Made by a program: the position numbers and the translations under genes. From contig JABIFG010000095.1 of assembly GCA_018650795.1 (NCBI GenBank), forward strand, positions 30,028-94,027: a DNA stretch of 64,000 nt, read 5' to 3'. The stretch's first letter is position 1. Every line of letters starts with the position of its first letter. Origin of the DNA: Fidelibacterota bacterium. GTDB taxonomy: Bacteria; Fidelibacterota; UBA8477; JABMPR01. Under the pieces are notes generated by a model. The model did no database searches, was not told the DNA's origin, and was given only the letters and a program-made list of their open reading frames with translations. Shown piece by piece: positions 32,095 to 41,844 of the stretch.

Positions 32095-34998
32095 TTGTCT
32101 AAAAAACTGAGGGTTTATCTAATTACTCAATCCTGGCGAAGAATTTGTCTCCTGGTATCTCTAGGTCTCTTTGGTCTCATGCTTTCACCGGTTCACTTGC
32201 TGGCTGGGATAGACACGCTTAAAGTAGGTGGTGGTCTTGAAGCCCAAAACTTCTACTATCTTCATGATTTATCAACGGTACTACCTGACACTTCAGGAAT
32301 CCTGAGTATACAGCAAATAACAACGCCTGAACAACAAGCACAATTTGTCCCCTATCACAGGGAGATCATGAGGGAAACGCCTGGAATCTCGAAATACTGG
32401 CATCAGGTCATCATTCAGAACACCCACTCAGTGGCTGTGGATTTATGGTTTTATTCTGGCGCAACCCACACATTGATGTATGATGATGTTGGTGAGAATG
32501 ATTTCACAGTTCACGCTGGTGGAAGAAACCTTCCGTACACTGAGGGACAAAAATACTTACCCAACAGTCTCTACCCACACAGACTGCTCATCCTGGTTCA
32601 TCTGGATGCTCATGAGATCAAGACACTTTACTGGCATTCGACCTTTCCAGATTTCTGGAAGCGCTACAGTAGATCGCTGGCAGGCTACCTGGTAAATAAT
32701 GAATATCTCCAACAAAGAGAGGATGTGGTTAACGGAGAGAACAATAGTTTTGCCTTCGTCATGGGAATCATCGTGGCCATTACAGCTTTCTTGTTCATTT
32801 TTTACTCCATTTACAGGGAGCCAGCCTTTTTTGCTCTGGCTCTGTTGGCGCTGACCGCTTTGATGTGGTACCTTTACACAAAGGGCCTTCTATTTACCAC
32901 GCTCCTTGCTTCAACTTCCTCCAAAACCGGAGCCTATGAAGTTGGTGAATACATCTTAGTTGCCCTTAGGGTTATAGCTTTCTACTTCTATGTCATCGTA
33001 TTCCTGAACCTCAAAAAAATAGCCCCTGGTTGGTATCGTATTTTCAAATGGGCTACAGTCGTTTTGGTAGGCATTATTGTGACTGACTTTCTCCTTCGCT
33101 TTTTCATTTTACCTCATCACTTTCAAATTCATATCCTGGGCTGGCAAATGGTCAATGGTGGGATTGCTTTAATGTTAATTCCCTATCTGGGAGTGGGTAT
33201 CCATCTGACCATCAAAAAGGTCCCCATGGCCGGCATATACCTGTTGGGAAACATTTTTAATGTTACCGGTCTCGTACTTCACACCCTCTCTATGAACTTC
33301 ATTTCAGGTCCATTCCTGGGAACTATAGATCAATGGGGAACTGCTCTCATGCTGGTGACCTTTGCTCTGGCTCTGGCGCTTCGAATGCGTTCTATGGAAG
33401 GCGAGGTGGTGCGGATTGATGCAGATCTTCAGGCTGCCACCGAATTGGATGCCATGAAAACGTCCTTCTTTACCTCCATCTCCCATGAATTCCGCACCCC
33501 TTTGACTCTGATTGTGAGTCCTCTGGAAAAACTAGTTGATGAGACAAAATCTACAAAAGCGAGGGATCGTTTGCAGATGATCCTGCGGAATGCCAGGCGT
33601 ATGCAGAATCTGATTTCCCAAATCCTCGATCTGGCCAAGATTCAGAGCAGTAAAATGCAGCTCAGAGTATCTGAACACAATTTTTCCAAACACATCAGAA
33701 CGATCTATTCAGCTCATGAATCTCTGGCAGACAGCAAGGGGATCAGTTTCAAGCTCAGTATCCCTGAAAGTGAATTACCCCTTTACTATGATCGCGAAAT
33801 GATGAACAAGATCGTCAATAACCTGCTTTCCAACGCCTTTAAGTATTGTAAGGCGGGCGGTGATGTGATCCTGTCAGTGCTTCAAAAAAAAGATACTGTC
33901 GATTTAAGGATTGAGAACAGCGGGGAGCCAATATCACCTAAAGACCAGGAGCGTATTTTTAATCATTTCCAACGTATTGAAAGCGCAGATGGCCAGATCG
34001 AAGGATCCGGTGTAGGTCTGGCTCTGGTGAAGGATCTACTGGATCTTCATCATGGTCAAATTCAATTACACAGCGATCCCGGTGAATACATATGCTTTAC
34101 CAGCAGTTTTCTACTGGGGCGTGATCATTTCAAGGCTGAGGAAATCCATATTGGAACTGATCCTCATATTGCTGAAGCGGAAGAGCCCCCTCAAATCTCT
34201 GAGGCTGGTCCCGGGGAAACAATTGAGTTAACACCTGGCAAGGAGCTACCTCAGATCCTGATTGTTGAGGATAATGCTGATATGCGAGCATTTATTTCAG
34301 AGGAACTGGCAGATGCTTATGCTATCAGTACAGCTGTTAATGGTCGTCTTGGTCTGGATACGGCCCGAGAAAGCATCCCTGATCTAATTATTTCAGATGT
34401 GATGATGCCGGAGATGGATGGTTTTACCTTCCTGGAAAATGCACGTCAAGATCCGCTATTGTGCCACATTCCCATCATCATGCTAACAGCTCTATCCACA
34501 GATGAAGCCAAATTCAAGGGTCTGGAAACCGGTGCTGATGACTACTTACTCAAACCGTTCAATACCCGGGAATTACGAATCCGAGTTGCCAATCTGATAC
34601 GTCAGCGACAACGTTTACGGGAGCGCTTTATGCTTGATCAAGCCCAAGACCTAAAAGAGGTCACGGTGAGCTCCATGGATGAGAAATTCCTGCGAAACAT
34701 AATGGATAAAATTGAAAGCAATATGGCTGATATGGAATTTGGTGTTAAAGAACTCGGTGAGCAGGTCTATCTGAGTCGCTCCCAGCTCTTTCGCAAGTTG
34801 ACTGCCCTGACCAATCTCAGCCCTACGGATTTCATCCGAATTCAGCGTTTAAAAAGAGCTGCCAGCCTACTGGAGCAACATACCGGTAATGTGACGGAGA
34901 TTGCGTATATGGTTGGTTTCCAGAATCCGGCCCATTTTGCTACCAGTTTCAAGAAAGAATTCGGAGTCTCCCCCTCCAAGTATGACCCGAGATCATGA
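32095..34998 (+). CDS. Hybrid one-protein two-component system: 7TM sensor kinase, receiver and AraC output
   Basis: A 967-residue protein combining sensing and response. The N-terminal signal (to about residue 38) and a periplasmic sensor of the 7TMR-DISM type (about 40-215) are followed by a seven-helix membrane domain (about 215-430). The kinase core has the phospho-accepting His464 in SISHEFRTPLT, the N-box NKIVNNLLSNAFKY and the G-boxes EGSGVGLALVKDLL. The receiver domain (about 719-832) carries the phospho-acceptor Asp768 in LIISDVMMPEMDGF. An AraC-type helix-turn-helix pair ends the protein (about 860-967). The only start after the in-frame stop is TTG at 32095, with no clear ribosome site. 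Such hybrids control polysaccharide-use loci in Bacteroidetes; the signal here is unknown. Confidence 0.88.
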   Translation: MSKKLRVYLITQSWRRICLLVSLGLFGLMLSPVHLLAGIDTLKVGGGLEAQNFYYLHDLSTVLPDTSGILSIQQITTPEQQAQFVPYHREIMRETPGISKYWHQVIIQNTHSVAVDLWFYSGATHTLMYDDVGENDFTVHAGGRNLPYTEGQKYLPNSLYPHRLLILVHLDAHEIKTLYWHSTFPDFWKRYSRSLAGYLVNNEYLQQREDVVNGENNSFAFVMGIIVAITAFLFIFYSIYREPAFFALALLALTALMWYLYTKGLLFTTLLASTSSKTGAYEVGEYILVALRVIAFYFYVIVFLNLKKIAPGWYRIFKWATVVLVGIIVTDFLLRFFILPHHFQIHILGWQMVNGGIALMLIPYLGVGIHLTIKKVPMAGIYLLGNIFNVTGLVLHTLSMNFISGPFLGTIDQWGTALMLVTFALALALRMRSMEGEVVRIDADLQAATELDAMKTSFFTSISHEFRTPLTLIVSPLEKLVDETKSTKARDRLQMILRNARRMQNLISQILDLAKIQSSKMQLRVSEHNFSKHIRTIYSAHESLADSKGISFKLSIPESELPLYYDREMMNKIVNNLLSNAFKYCKAGGDVILSVLQKKDTVDLRIENSGEPISPKDQERIFNHFQRIESADGQIEGSGVGLALVKDLLDLHHGQIQLHSDPGEYICFTSSFLLGRDHFKAEEIHIGTDPHIAEAEEPPQISEAGPGETIELTPGKELPQILIVEDNADMRAFISEELADAYAISTAVNGRLGLDTARESIPDLIISDVMMPEMDGFTFLENARQDPLLCHIPIIMLTALSTDEAKFKGLETGADDYLLKPFNTRELRIRVANLIRQRQRLRERFMLDQAQDLKEVTVSSMDEKFLRNIMDKIESNMADMEFGVKELGEQVYLSRSQLFRKLTALTNLSPTDFIRIQRLKRAASLLEQHTGNVTEIAYMVGFQNPAHFATSFKKEFGVSPSKYDPRS

Positions 34999-35011
34999 TA
35001 TTCATGACACA

Positions 35012-35039
35012 CCAGGTTGGGATTCAAATCCCAACCTGG
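35012..35039. repeat. Long hairpin after the hybrid kinase (copy 1)
   Basis: CCAGGTTGGGATT and AATCCCAACCTGG form a 13-bp inverted repeat with a 2-nt spacer. It lies 14 bp past the stop of the sensor kinase. No U-tract follows, so it is not a standard terminator. A related hairpin is at 35148-35175. Confidence 0.6.
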
Positions 35040-35147
35040 AAATATCTCCCATCAATTTTAGGCCTCGAGAGCCTCAGCCTCCGAATTTCTGGACATTGAG
35101 CCCGGTCCAAATGTCTATCATTCTCGTCATATAGATGAGGTTTCATC

Positions 35148-35175
35148 CAGGCCAGGATTCGAATCCCGGCCTGGA
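35148..35175. repeat. Long hairpin before the beta-helix gene end (copy 2)
   Basis: CCAGGCC-A-GGATTC pairs with GAATCC-C-GGCCTGG, one mismatch. It has the same CCAGG...GGATT...AATCC...CCTGG design as the hairpin at 35012-35039, and lies 12 bp from the stop of the beta-helix gene. The two copies face each other between convergent genes, suggesting a mobile or repeated palindromic element. Confidence 0.55.
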
Positions 35176-35186
35176 GTTACAATATC

Positions 35187-38033
35187 TTATTTCAGTAAAA
35201 GCATCTTTCTGGTCTGGGCGAAGTCACTTGCATGGATAACATACAGATACATCCCGGTGCTGGCTTGATGACCTAGTCTATCCTTGCCATTCCATTTGAT
35301 TGAATGATACCCAGCCGACTGGTTCTCAGAAACCAGGCTAACGATTTGCTGTCCCATGATATCGTAAACAATAATACTCACATCAGCCCGTTGTGGCAGT
35401 TCATACCGAATCAACGTAGCTGGATTAAATGGGTTCGGAAAGTTCTGATGGAGAGCAAATTCCTCAGGCATCAGGTTTTCGTCGTGAATCCCAACTGCAT
35501 AGGGTGATTCAAAAACCCCTATATCTGGGGCATCATACACGTATTCTCCAGACTCCAGGTATAAAAGTGTATCATTATTCCAGATAAACAGCGATGTTCC
35601 CATATCAATACAGGGTGAGGTTTCCTGGAGGTAAAAGTCACCCTGGTAAAAAGCATTAAAAACAGGATTCAGATCAATATTCCCATCAGCCCAGATTACT
35701 GTATGATTTTCACCTGGACCCACCCCAAATACCCCCTGGTGAATATTACTATACGCGATGAGGATGGAACTTGAATCCGTTCCAAAGAAATTGATCTCAT
35801 CGGATCCAATGTTCCACAGAATGGAGTTAATTAGGACTGGACTTGAATTATTACCGCTGACCACTGCACCACCAAAACCAGCAGCCACAGTAACATGTGT
35901 AATTATTGGGTTGGAATTATCACAATGTATTCCACCATCCATGTAGTCCGATATGAGAAGCCTATGGAGCTTGGGGCTGGATGCATCGCATTTAATGGCT
36001 GGATTTTCGTATCCTCGGGTACCAGTGATGGTCAAATTGGAAAGAGTGGAATGATTCACGTCTTTGAAACCAATCCCTCCGGAATACTCATAAGTTGTAC
36101 CAGTTGCATCCAGGACGACACCTTCAGTAGACTGCCCCAACAAGGAGACATGGTCCACAATGTTAATTGGGAAGCGCTCCCCTGTTGATTGAGGTGAGTA
36201 GAGACCATCTGCAAGGTAGATCATCCTTGGATGTACACTGTCTGCTAAAATCACCTCCATGGCGTGTTGAAGGGTCTTTAGGGGTGTGTCCTGGGACTCA
36301 CCATCATTAGCATCATCGCCATCCACCGCTATATAAATATCTGAATCTATCTGTTCATATAATCCAGAGAGTATGTCAAATGTGAAATTTGCTCGAGGTG
36401 AAGCATGATAGGCAGTGGGTAGCATCACAGTGCAGGTGTCCAGAACTACATTCATTTGACTATAGGAAACGATTTCCTGACCCCCACCATAACCTTCATT
36501 TATATTCGAATATATATTGCATCGGCTCTCGAGTGAAAAGACAACGCTGGAGCTATCATCACAGTAGAATCCACCACCCACACCTGCTGTATTTTGTGAG
36601 ATTGTCACATTGGACATTGACAGGTTTGAATTGCTTATATACATCCCTCCACCCGTTCCAGAAAAATTGTTTCTTAAGACCATCTCATTTATGTCGATCT
36701 CAGAGGATTCAATAAAAATTCCACCACCATCTACAAATCCCTGATTGTTCAGGAAGCTGACATCCAGGAATATTGGATCAGAGTTGGTGCAATATGCTCC
36801 ACCACCCCTTCGGGCAACATTTTCAGATAGTGTCAAGCTATTCAAAGTGGGGTTGGCGTTGCTACAGAACAGACCGCCACCATCTTGAGAAGCATCGTTT
36901 TCAGATAGGTTTACCTCGGTTAAAGCAGGGCTTGAGTTAGCCAGGTATATGCCCCCCCCATAATCGGCCGAATTTTCAAGGATGTTCACTTCTGTTAACC
37001 CAGGATCTGAATTAACGCTATATATTCCGCCTCCCCAATATGCAGAATTGTTTGAGAAGGTGACATTCGTGAGCTGTGGATTAGAGTTCTGGCAAAAGAA
37101 TCCTCCCCCTCTGCCATTTGCCTGGTTCTCGCTAAAGGTCACATTACTCAATATGATATCAGAAAAACTGCATGAAATGCCCCCGCCGTCTGTGGCCTGT
37201 CCCCCAGTGATAGTCAGGTTCCCAAGCGACACGTCTTGTAAACTATATATTTCAAAGACGCGGTCAATTCCATCGGCATCCAGGATGACGCCAGCTTCAG
37301 ACTCACCCACAATAGAAGTATAACTCTTGAGGGATAGGGGGAATCTTTCTCCACCATATTCAGGCAAATAATCACCATTTGCCAGATAAATGGATCCAGG
37401 ATTGATGCTATCTGCGACGAGTCTGAACAATGCTTCCGAAATTGTTTTCAGCGGATCATCAATAGTACCCTCACCACCCCATGAGCCTTCAGGGTTGACA
37501 TAAATATCTCCATACAAGTCAGCCTGGGGCATAGAAAAAATATGAGTTGAGTCACGCAGAGCTAGAAAGCCTGACCCCGCTTGATAAGAGTTGTTATCAC
37601 CTAACCGATAATCAATGGTGTATTCACCACCAGTCATGCTGGTTTGGAAATGAGGCCTAATTTCTATTGGATTCTCGTAGACACAAACCATGGTATCGGT
37701 TGCTATTCCACCCCACCAATAATAACCTGGTTCCGCAGGCCAGCGTGCGCTAACCGTGTCGGTGATAAAGGAATCGAGGACAAATATCCCTTCTGTGCAA
37801 CCTGTATAAGGGATAGAGTCTGTAACCATCCAACCATCCGGAAGCTGGATCGCCATGTGTGCCAATCCATTATAATCAACTGCATCGCCCATGGTTATTC
37901 GAAGCGTCGATGTGAAGCTTGAATCTGTACTCACAATAGTTGGTTGATCCACACTTTCAAGCCAGGGGCAGCCAAACATGAGCGAGGACACGACTACTAT
38001 AAGCAATGATGATCGTAATTGTTTACTTTTCAT
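35187..38033 (-). CDS. Secreted right-handed beta-helix protein (PMP-like repeats) with T9SS sorting domain
   Basis: A 948-residue exported protein with a weak lipobox-like sequence (LMFGC, Cys22) after the leader. Two DUF1565-type modules (about residues 175-260 and 560-650; key phrases NPEGSWGGEGTIDDPLKTI and DDANDGESQDTPLKTL) bracket an array of about eight repeats of 22-24 residues, each with NS-x-P...L..V.LS.N.A..GGGxx (about 285-485). The design is that of chlamydial PMP-like or polymorphic-surface beta-helices. The C-terminal T9SS sorting domain has HQNFPNPFNPATLIRYELP and ends TRKMLLLK. RBS AGGAG is 8 nt before the ATG. No catalytic site is evident; a surface adhesin or carbohydrate-binding role is likely. 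Confidence 0.85.
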   Translation of the reverse strand: MKSKQLRSSLLIVVVSSLMFGCPWLESVDQPTIVSTDSSFTSTLRITMGDAVDYNGLAHMAIQLPDGWMVTDSIPYTGCTEGIFVLDSFITDTVSARWPAEPGYYWWGGIATDTMVCVYENPIEIRPHFQTSMTGGEYTIDYRLGDNNSYQAGSGFLALRDSTHIFSMPQADLYGDIYVNPEGSWGGEGTIDDPLKTISEALFRLVADSINPGSIYLANGDYLPEYGGERFPLSLKSYTSIVGESEAGVILDADGIDRVFEIYSLQDVSLGNLTITGGQATDGGGISCSFSDIILSNVTFSENQANGRGGGFFCQNSNPQLTNVTFSNNSAYWGGGIYSVNSDPGLTEVNILENSADYGGGIYLANSSPALTEVNLSENDASQDGGGLFCSNANPTLNSLTLSENVARRGGGAYCTNSDPIFLDVSFLNNQGFVDGGGIFIESSEIDINEMVLRNNFSGTGGGMYISNSNLSMSNVTISQNTAGVGGGFYCDDSSSVVFSLESRCNIYSNINEGYGGGQEIVSYSQMNVVLDTCTVMLPTAYHASPRANFTFDILSGLYEQIDSDIYIAVDGDDANDGESQDTPLKTLQHAMEVILADSVHPRMIYLADGLYSPQSTGERFPINIVDHVSLLGQSTEGVVLDATGTTYEYSGGIGFKDVNHSTLSNLTITGTRGYENPAIKCDASSPKLHRLLISDYMDGGIHCDNSNPIITHVTVAAGFGGAVVSGNNSSPVLINSILWNIGSDEINFFGTDSSSILIAYSNIHQGVFGVGPGENHTVIWADGNIDLNPVFNAFYQGDFYLQETSPCIDMGTSLFIWNNDTLLYLESGEYVYDAPDIGVFESPYAVGIHDENLMPEEFALHQNFPNPFNPATLIRYELPQRADVSIIVYDIMGQQIVSLVSENQSAGYHSIKWNGKDRLGHQASTGMYLYVIHASDFAQTRKMLLLK

Positions 38034-38403
38034 AATTTCATCTCCTTTTGGGAGTTCTGAACTGCTGGAAGTTAATCCAAGTCTCAGTGCACCCGCCTTT
38101 ACAAAATCTATACATTTTCAATTCGTTACCAGTTCTATGAAGGATTTCTGATTCCCGCTACCGATAGCAGTTTTGGGTCCTAAAACTTCTGGACATTGAG
38201 CTTGTGTCATCCCGAGCGGAGTCGAGGGACGAAATGTCCTTATCCACACGGGGTACTCAGCAGGTTTCGACAAGCTCAACCTCCGCAGGCTGAGGCTGCC
38301 TTTACCGAGTTTATCGAAGTGTCGAAGCCCTCAGAATAAAACGGTCTCGAGCAACCAGATTGAACTGAATCACCCGAAAACCGTTTTGTCTGCCCCCCAA
38401 GCT
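38034..38403. repeat. Intergenic region with dispersed repeats
   Basis: 370 bp without a gene between two beta-helix genes. TTCTGGACATTGAGC (38187-38201) is an exact copy of 35087-35101. Next comes GTCATCCCGAGCGGAGTCGA (from 38206), a type of short repeat common in many bacterial genomes, and then GGTTTCGACAAGCTCAACC and TCGAAGTGTCGAAGCC (about 38263-38329), which can pair with each other through TTCGACA/TGTCGAA. I read these as dispersed non-coding repeat elements. Confidence 0.6.
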
Positions 38404-41259
38404 TTACTTCACTAGCAACATTTTTCTGGTTTTCGAAAATTCTCCAGCTCGAATTGAATAGAGGTACAGACCTGCACTAACAGGTTGTCCCTGATCATTC
38501 TTACTATTCCATTGTACCGAATGATATCCAGGTGACTGGTTACCGGAAACCAGAGTAGCCACCGCCTGACCCAAGATATCATACACGATGATCTGCACAT
38601 CTGACTGTTGCGGTAGCTCATACCTGATGGTTGTACTGGGGTTAAATGGGTTGGGAAAATTCTGATTCAGAGAGAAATTTTCAGGCCTGGAGTTTTTGCC
38701 TGTGATGGAAACAGGTCCATCATATTCCCATGCTCCCATATCCGGCGCTTCATTTAAATATCTCTCAGCTACCATATTAATAATGGTAACACCATCAAGA
38801 TCAAACGTAGCGATTCCGGCATCAATACAAGGTGATGTTGCGAGTAATGAGAAATCACCTTCATCGGAGTCACTGAATAAGGGATCACTATCCAGGTTTC
38901 CTTCCAGCCAGTTCAATCGACCGATCCCTGCCCAGGCATCACCTGGCCCACCTTGAATGTTTGAATAGGCGACATAGGTGGTATCTGACAAATAGTCAAC
39001 TACACCACCCTGGGCAACCTGCCAATTACTATTGCCCCAGATTACAGAGTTAATAATCACGGGGGTACAAGCGTGGACCATCTGAACTCCACCTGCTTCA
39101 GTATCACAATCGTTATTGACGACTGTCACCTGGTTAAACAGCGGGGCACAGTGATCAAAGAGCATCACGCCACCACCATATATTGCTGAGGAATTGTCAT
39201 GGATGGTAACCGATTCAAGTACTGGATTTGAGTTAAAACTAATAGAGAGACCACCACCTGCAAATCCGGACTGATTGTTTGTGATAACTATATTCCTGAG
39301 TTTAGGGTGAGAATTGTATATGATGCCAATTCCCCCTCCACCATTCATCTCGTCATCAGGTATTGAGTTTCCGCTGACAATCAGGTTTTTCAAGCTTGGG
39401 GAGCTGTTATCCAGGATAAAAACACCTCCTCCATAAATACTTCCATCATACAGTGTGCCATTACCATTTGTGATGGTGAAGCCATCTAGAACTGCGGCTT
39501 CGGTTTCACCACTTGATATACTTACAACACTTCCATTTTGATTTCCATCAATAATGGTTACTTCAGGACCATCAGCAGACATCACTACCACATCTTTGCC
39601 CATAAAATTGATGTTCTCAACATAGGTTCCAGCTGCAACTAGAATTGTATCTCCAGAGTTGACTGCATTGAGAGCTTCCTGTATGCTGGCATAATCATCG
39701 GGTACATAAACCAGAATTGCTTCTACAACAAATTCTGTCTGGGCATAGTGGGTGTAATTGGAGTCTAAATTAGTTGTTGTTACCTCAAGTATATACTCAC
39801 CATCAGGATAATCAAGCTCGAATGAAGTACCAAAGACCCTATCATCGGCAGCCCCGTCATTGTGCTGGCCGTCATCGAACATCAGGCTTGAAGCCACAAC
39901 AACTTCATCGGAATCTTTTATCAATCCCAGCACTTCAATCTGATTGTCAAGGGGATTGGAAATCTGTGTTTCAGCCAGTAGCTCAGTATCGTTAACAATT
40001 ACAGACAGAGACGTCGCGACGGGAGTTTGTGAAAGGAGATAATCCAGATTGAACACTGAAGGTTCATTCAGATGTGACGGTCCTCCATCTTCTTGAATGT
40101 GTGCATAGCTAAGGGTACGGGTAGCGGGGCTGAACTGCATGGTCTGAATCGATGTTGCATTTCCTGCTGCATCTCTCATCAAATTCCAGCTGCGCTCAAC
40201 ACTCATTCTACCATTTGCATTGAGGGAATCTGCAATATTTGAATACCGAGCACAGGCTGTTGGTGAAGCGAGCTCTCGGAAGTGATTGGTAGCAGCTAAA
40301 TTGCTTCCACTGATCGTGGTATTGTCTGAGACACTTCGTCGAGCATGTCCTGAGTTATTTTGTTCAAGAACAATTGCTGAATCTGGTGAAACGCAGGTAG
40401 AAATGGAGGCATATAAGTAATTGTGTTGATCTCTCTCCCACTCAAAATCCAGTAAGTTGTAGTCATCATCGCCATTCCCATCTTCAATCTCAACACAGTT
40501 CCGAAGAGCAAGTTGTGTTGGATACAAATTGTTTAGATTGGAACTTGTAAAAATATTACCCTGATTGGAAAAGACTGCGAAGCCCTTCTCATTGATCGCC
40601 GAAGTGGCAGAAATAAATCCTGGTACAAATGAAACCTGCACCCATTTCAACTCTCCCTCTTCTTCAGGGTAATGAATGGTTAGATTGTATAACTCATGAG
40701 AGTAGATGTTCTGCAGAGGCAAATCCAAATTTCGGAGGACTACCATCCCACCATTTAATTCAGTGTCTTCCGTTGTTGCCGCCCCCCAGCTACTCAATGT
40801 AGAGCAGAAATTGCTGCTTCCTGCTGGTGAACCACTTGCAGATGGTGTAGCTACCAGGTCTGCGGTTGCCGCATAGGCTAAAATATCATTTATATCTATA
40901 TCACGCTCCAGGTTTTCACTAAACAATGAGCCTCCAGAGGCCAATATTCCATCAATTATACCCTGGGCTTCCTGAGTATACTTTTCCTCAATAATGAAAT
41001 TATCGATGAAGAACTGTCTTGCCAGTTCATAATCACGAGAGAAATAGGTAAAGAAAAAATCCAGCATCATATTATCAAAACCTGCCAGAACTTCATCTGA
41101 CATGAGATACCCTTGAGCGTAACCTCTTTCATAGTGATCCCCCCAAACCCGATAAACTTTCACACCGTTAATTATGGATAAATCTCCATTAACTTCTTGA
41201 GCAATAGCTCCAGAAATGAAAACCATCAAAACCATTGCCAGTAACATCATCTTTTTCAT
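38404..41259 (-). CDS. Secreted C45-like amidohydrolase fused to beta-helix and T9SS sorting domain
   Basis: A 951-residue exported fusion. After a signal peptide (ends SGAIAQ, about residue 21) comes an N-terminal-nucleophile hydrolase domain (about 33-420) of the peptidase C45/acyl-coenzyme A:6-aminopenicillanate acyltransferase-like group: YERGYAQGYL, then the probable nucleophile Cys152 in SSNFCSTLSSWG, then VVLRNLDLP. An Ig-like segment with SLMFDDGQHNDGAADD (about 465-505) follows, then a DUF1565-type beta-helix (about 530-790) with GGG repeats, and the sorting domain NQNFPNPFNPSTTIRYELP ending TRKMLLVK. It may hydrolyse or transfer acyl groups of extracellular amides. RBS AGGAGGG lies close before the ATG. 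Confidence 0.8.
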   Translation of the reverse strand: MKKMMLLAMVLMVFISGAIAQEVNGDLSIINGVKVYRVWGDHYERGYAQGYLMSDEVLAGFDNMMLDFFFTYFSRDYELARQFFIDNFIIEEKYTQEAQGIIDGILASGGSLFSENLERDIDINDILAYAATADLVATPSASGSPAGSSNFCSTLSSWGAATTEDTELNGGMVVLRNLDLPLQNIYSHELYNLTIHYPEEEGELKWVQVSFVPGFISATSAINEKGFAVFSNQGNIFTSSNLNNLYPTQLALRNCVEIEDGNGDDDYNLLDFEWERDQHNYLYASISTCVSPDSAIVLEQNNSGHARRSVSDNTTISGSNLAATNHFRELASPTACARYSNIADSLNANGRMSVERSWNLMRDAAGNATSIQTMQFSPATRTLSYAHIQEDGGPSHLNEPSVFNLDYLLSQTPVATSLSVIVNDTELLAETQISNPLDNQIEVLGLIKDSDEVVVASSLMFDDGQHNDGAADDRVFGTSFELDYPDGEYILEVTTTNLDSNYTHYAQTEFVVEAILVYVPDDYASIQEALNAVNSGDTILVAAGTYVENINFMGKDVVVMSADGPEVTIIDGNQNGSVVSISSGETEAAVLDGFTITNGNGTLYDGSIYGGGVFILDNSSPSLKNLIVSGNSIPDDEMNGGGGIGIIYNSHPKLRNIVITNNQSGFAGGGLSISFNSNPVLESVTIHDNSSAIYGGGVMLFDHCAPLFNQVTVVNNDCDTEAGGVQMVHACTPVIINSVIWGNSNWQVAQGGVVDYLSDTTYVAYSNIQGGPGDAWAGIGRLNWLEGNLDSDPLFSDSDEGDFSLLATSPCIDAGIATFDLDGVTIINMVAERYLNEAPDMGAWEYDGPVSITGKNSRPENFSLNQNFPNPFNPSTTIRYELPQQSDVQIIVYDILGQAVATLVSGNQSPGYHSVQWNSKNDQGQPVSAGLYLYSIRAGEFSKTRKMLLVK

Positions 41260-41391
41260 CTTTCCCTCCTGTTATGTTTCTGAAAACTGTTGGGAATAAG
41301 ATATGAGGGATTAACCAGGGGTGGCTACTGAGGAGGGTGCAAATCCTTTTCTCCAGGTTGCATCCTTAATAAAAAGTGTGTAGGGGGCTAA

Positions 41392-41844
41392 CTACTCGAG
41401 GTAGTCGTCATAAATCTCTAGATAGTGTTTGACCTGTTTTGCAGATTCCAGATCACCTTTTTCTGAAAGCGCTTTAACTGCAGGGATATAGCCAGTCAGA
41501 TAAACGTGAAGTTGATTGTGAGCTTCCCCTGTCATTGTGCATCCCTGGATCAGGACATCAAGCTCTGATTGAAGATCATTTCCCACAGTTTTTAACCCTG
41601 TAGCTTCCATTGATGCGTGATCTGCATTCAAAAATGAATCTGCCATTTTTGCAAAACTACCCCGAGTGTGTTCATCCATTTCCCACTTTTTACCATCATT
41701 CAGAACCAGACCTGTTGGACTGGCTTCATGGCCAGTGGTTTTATGGTGAGCATCATGACTCTCTGTTTTTGCATGATCATCACTACAGCCCATTAATAGG
41801 GTGAGAGTGACAAGTGATATGATTACGGTATTTGATCGTTTCAT
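41392..41844 (-). CDS. His-rich small lipoprotein of unknown function
   Basis: A 150-residue protein with a type II signal peptide and lipobox LLMGC (Cys20). The mature N-terminus is rich in His, Asp and Lys (DDHAKTESHDAHHKTTGHE), which could bind metal. The remainder is mostly alpha-helical with a CTMTGEAHNQLHVYLTGYIP segment (about 98-117). I see no family signature. RBS AAGGA is 6 nt before the ATG. It is a separate unit between a beta-helix gene and the LOG gene. Confidence 0.62.
   Translation of the reverse strand: MKRSNTVIISLVTLTLLMGCSDDHAKTESHDAHHKTTGHEASPTGLVLNDGKKWEMDEHTRGSFAKMADSFLNADHASMEATGLKTVGNDLQSELDVLIQGCTMTGEAHNQLHVYLTGYIPAVKALSEKGDLESAKQVKHYLEIYDDYLE

Noticed and set aside
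35012..35175. The two long hairpins as a CRISPR-like or tRNA feature
   Set aside because: Only two copies, no spacers, and no tRNA consensus elements; treated as a palindromic repeat pair.
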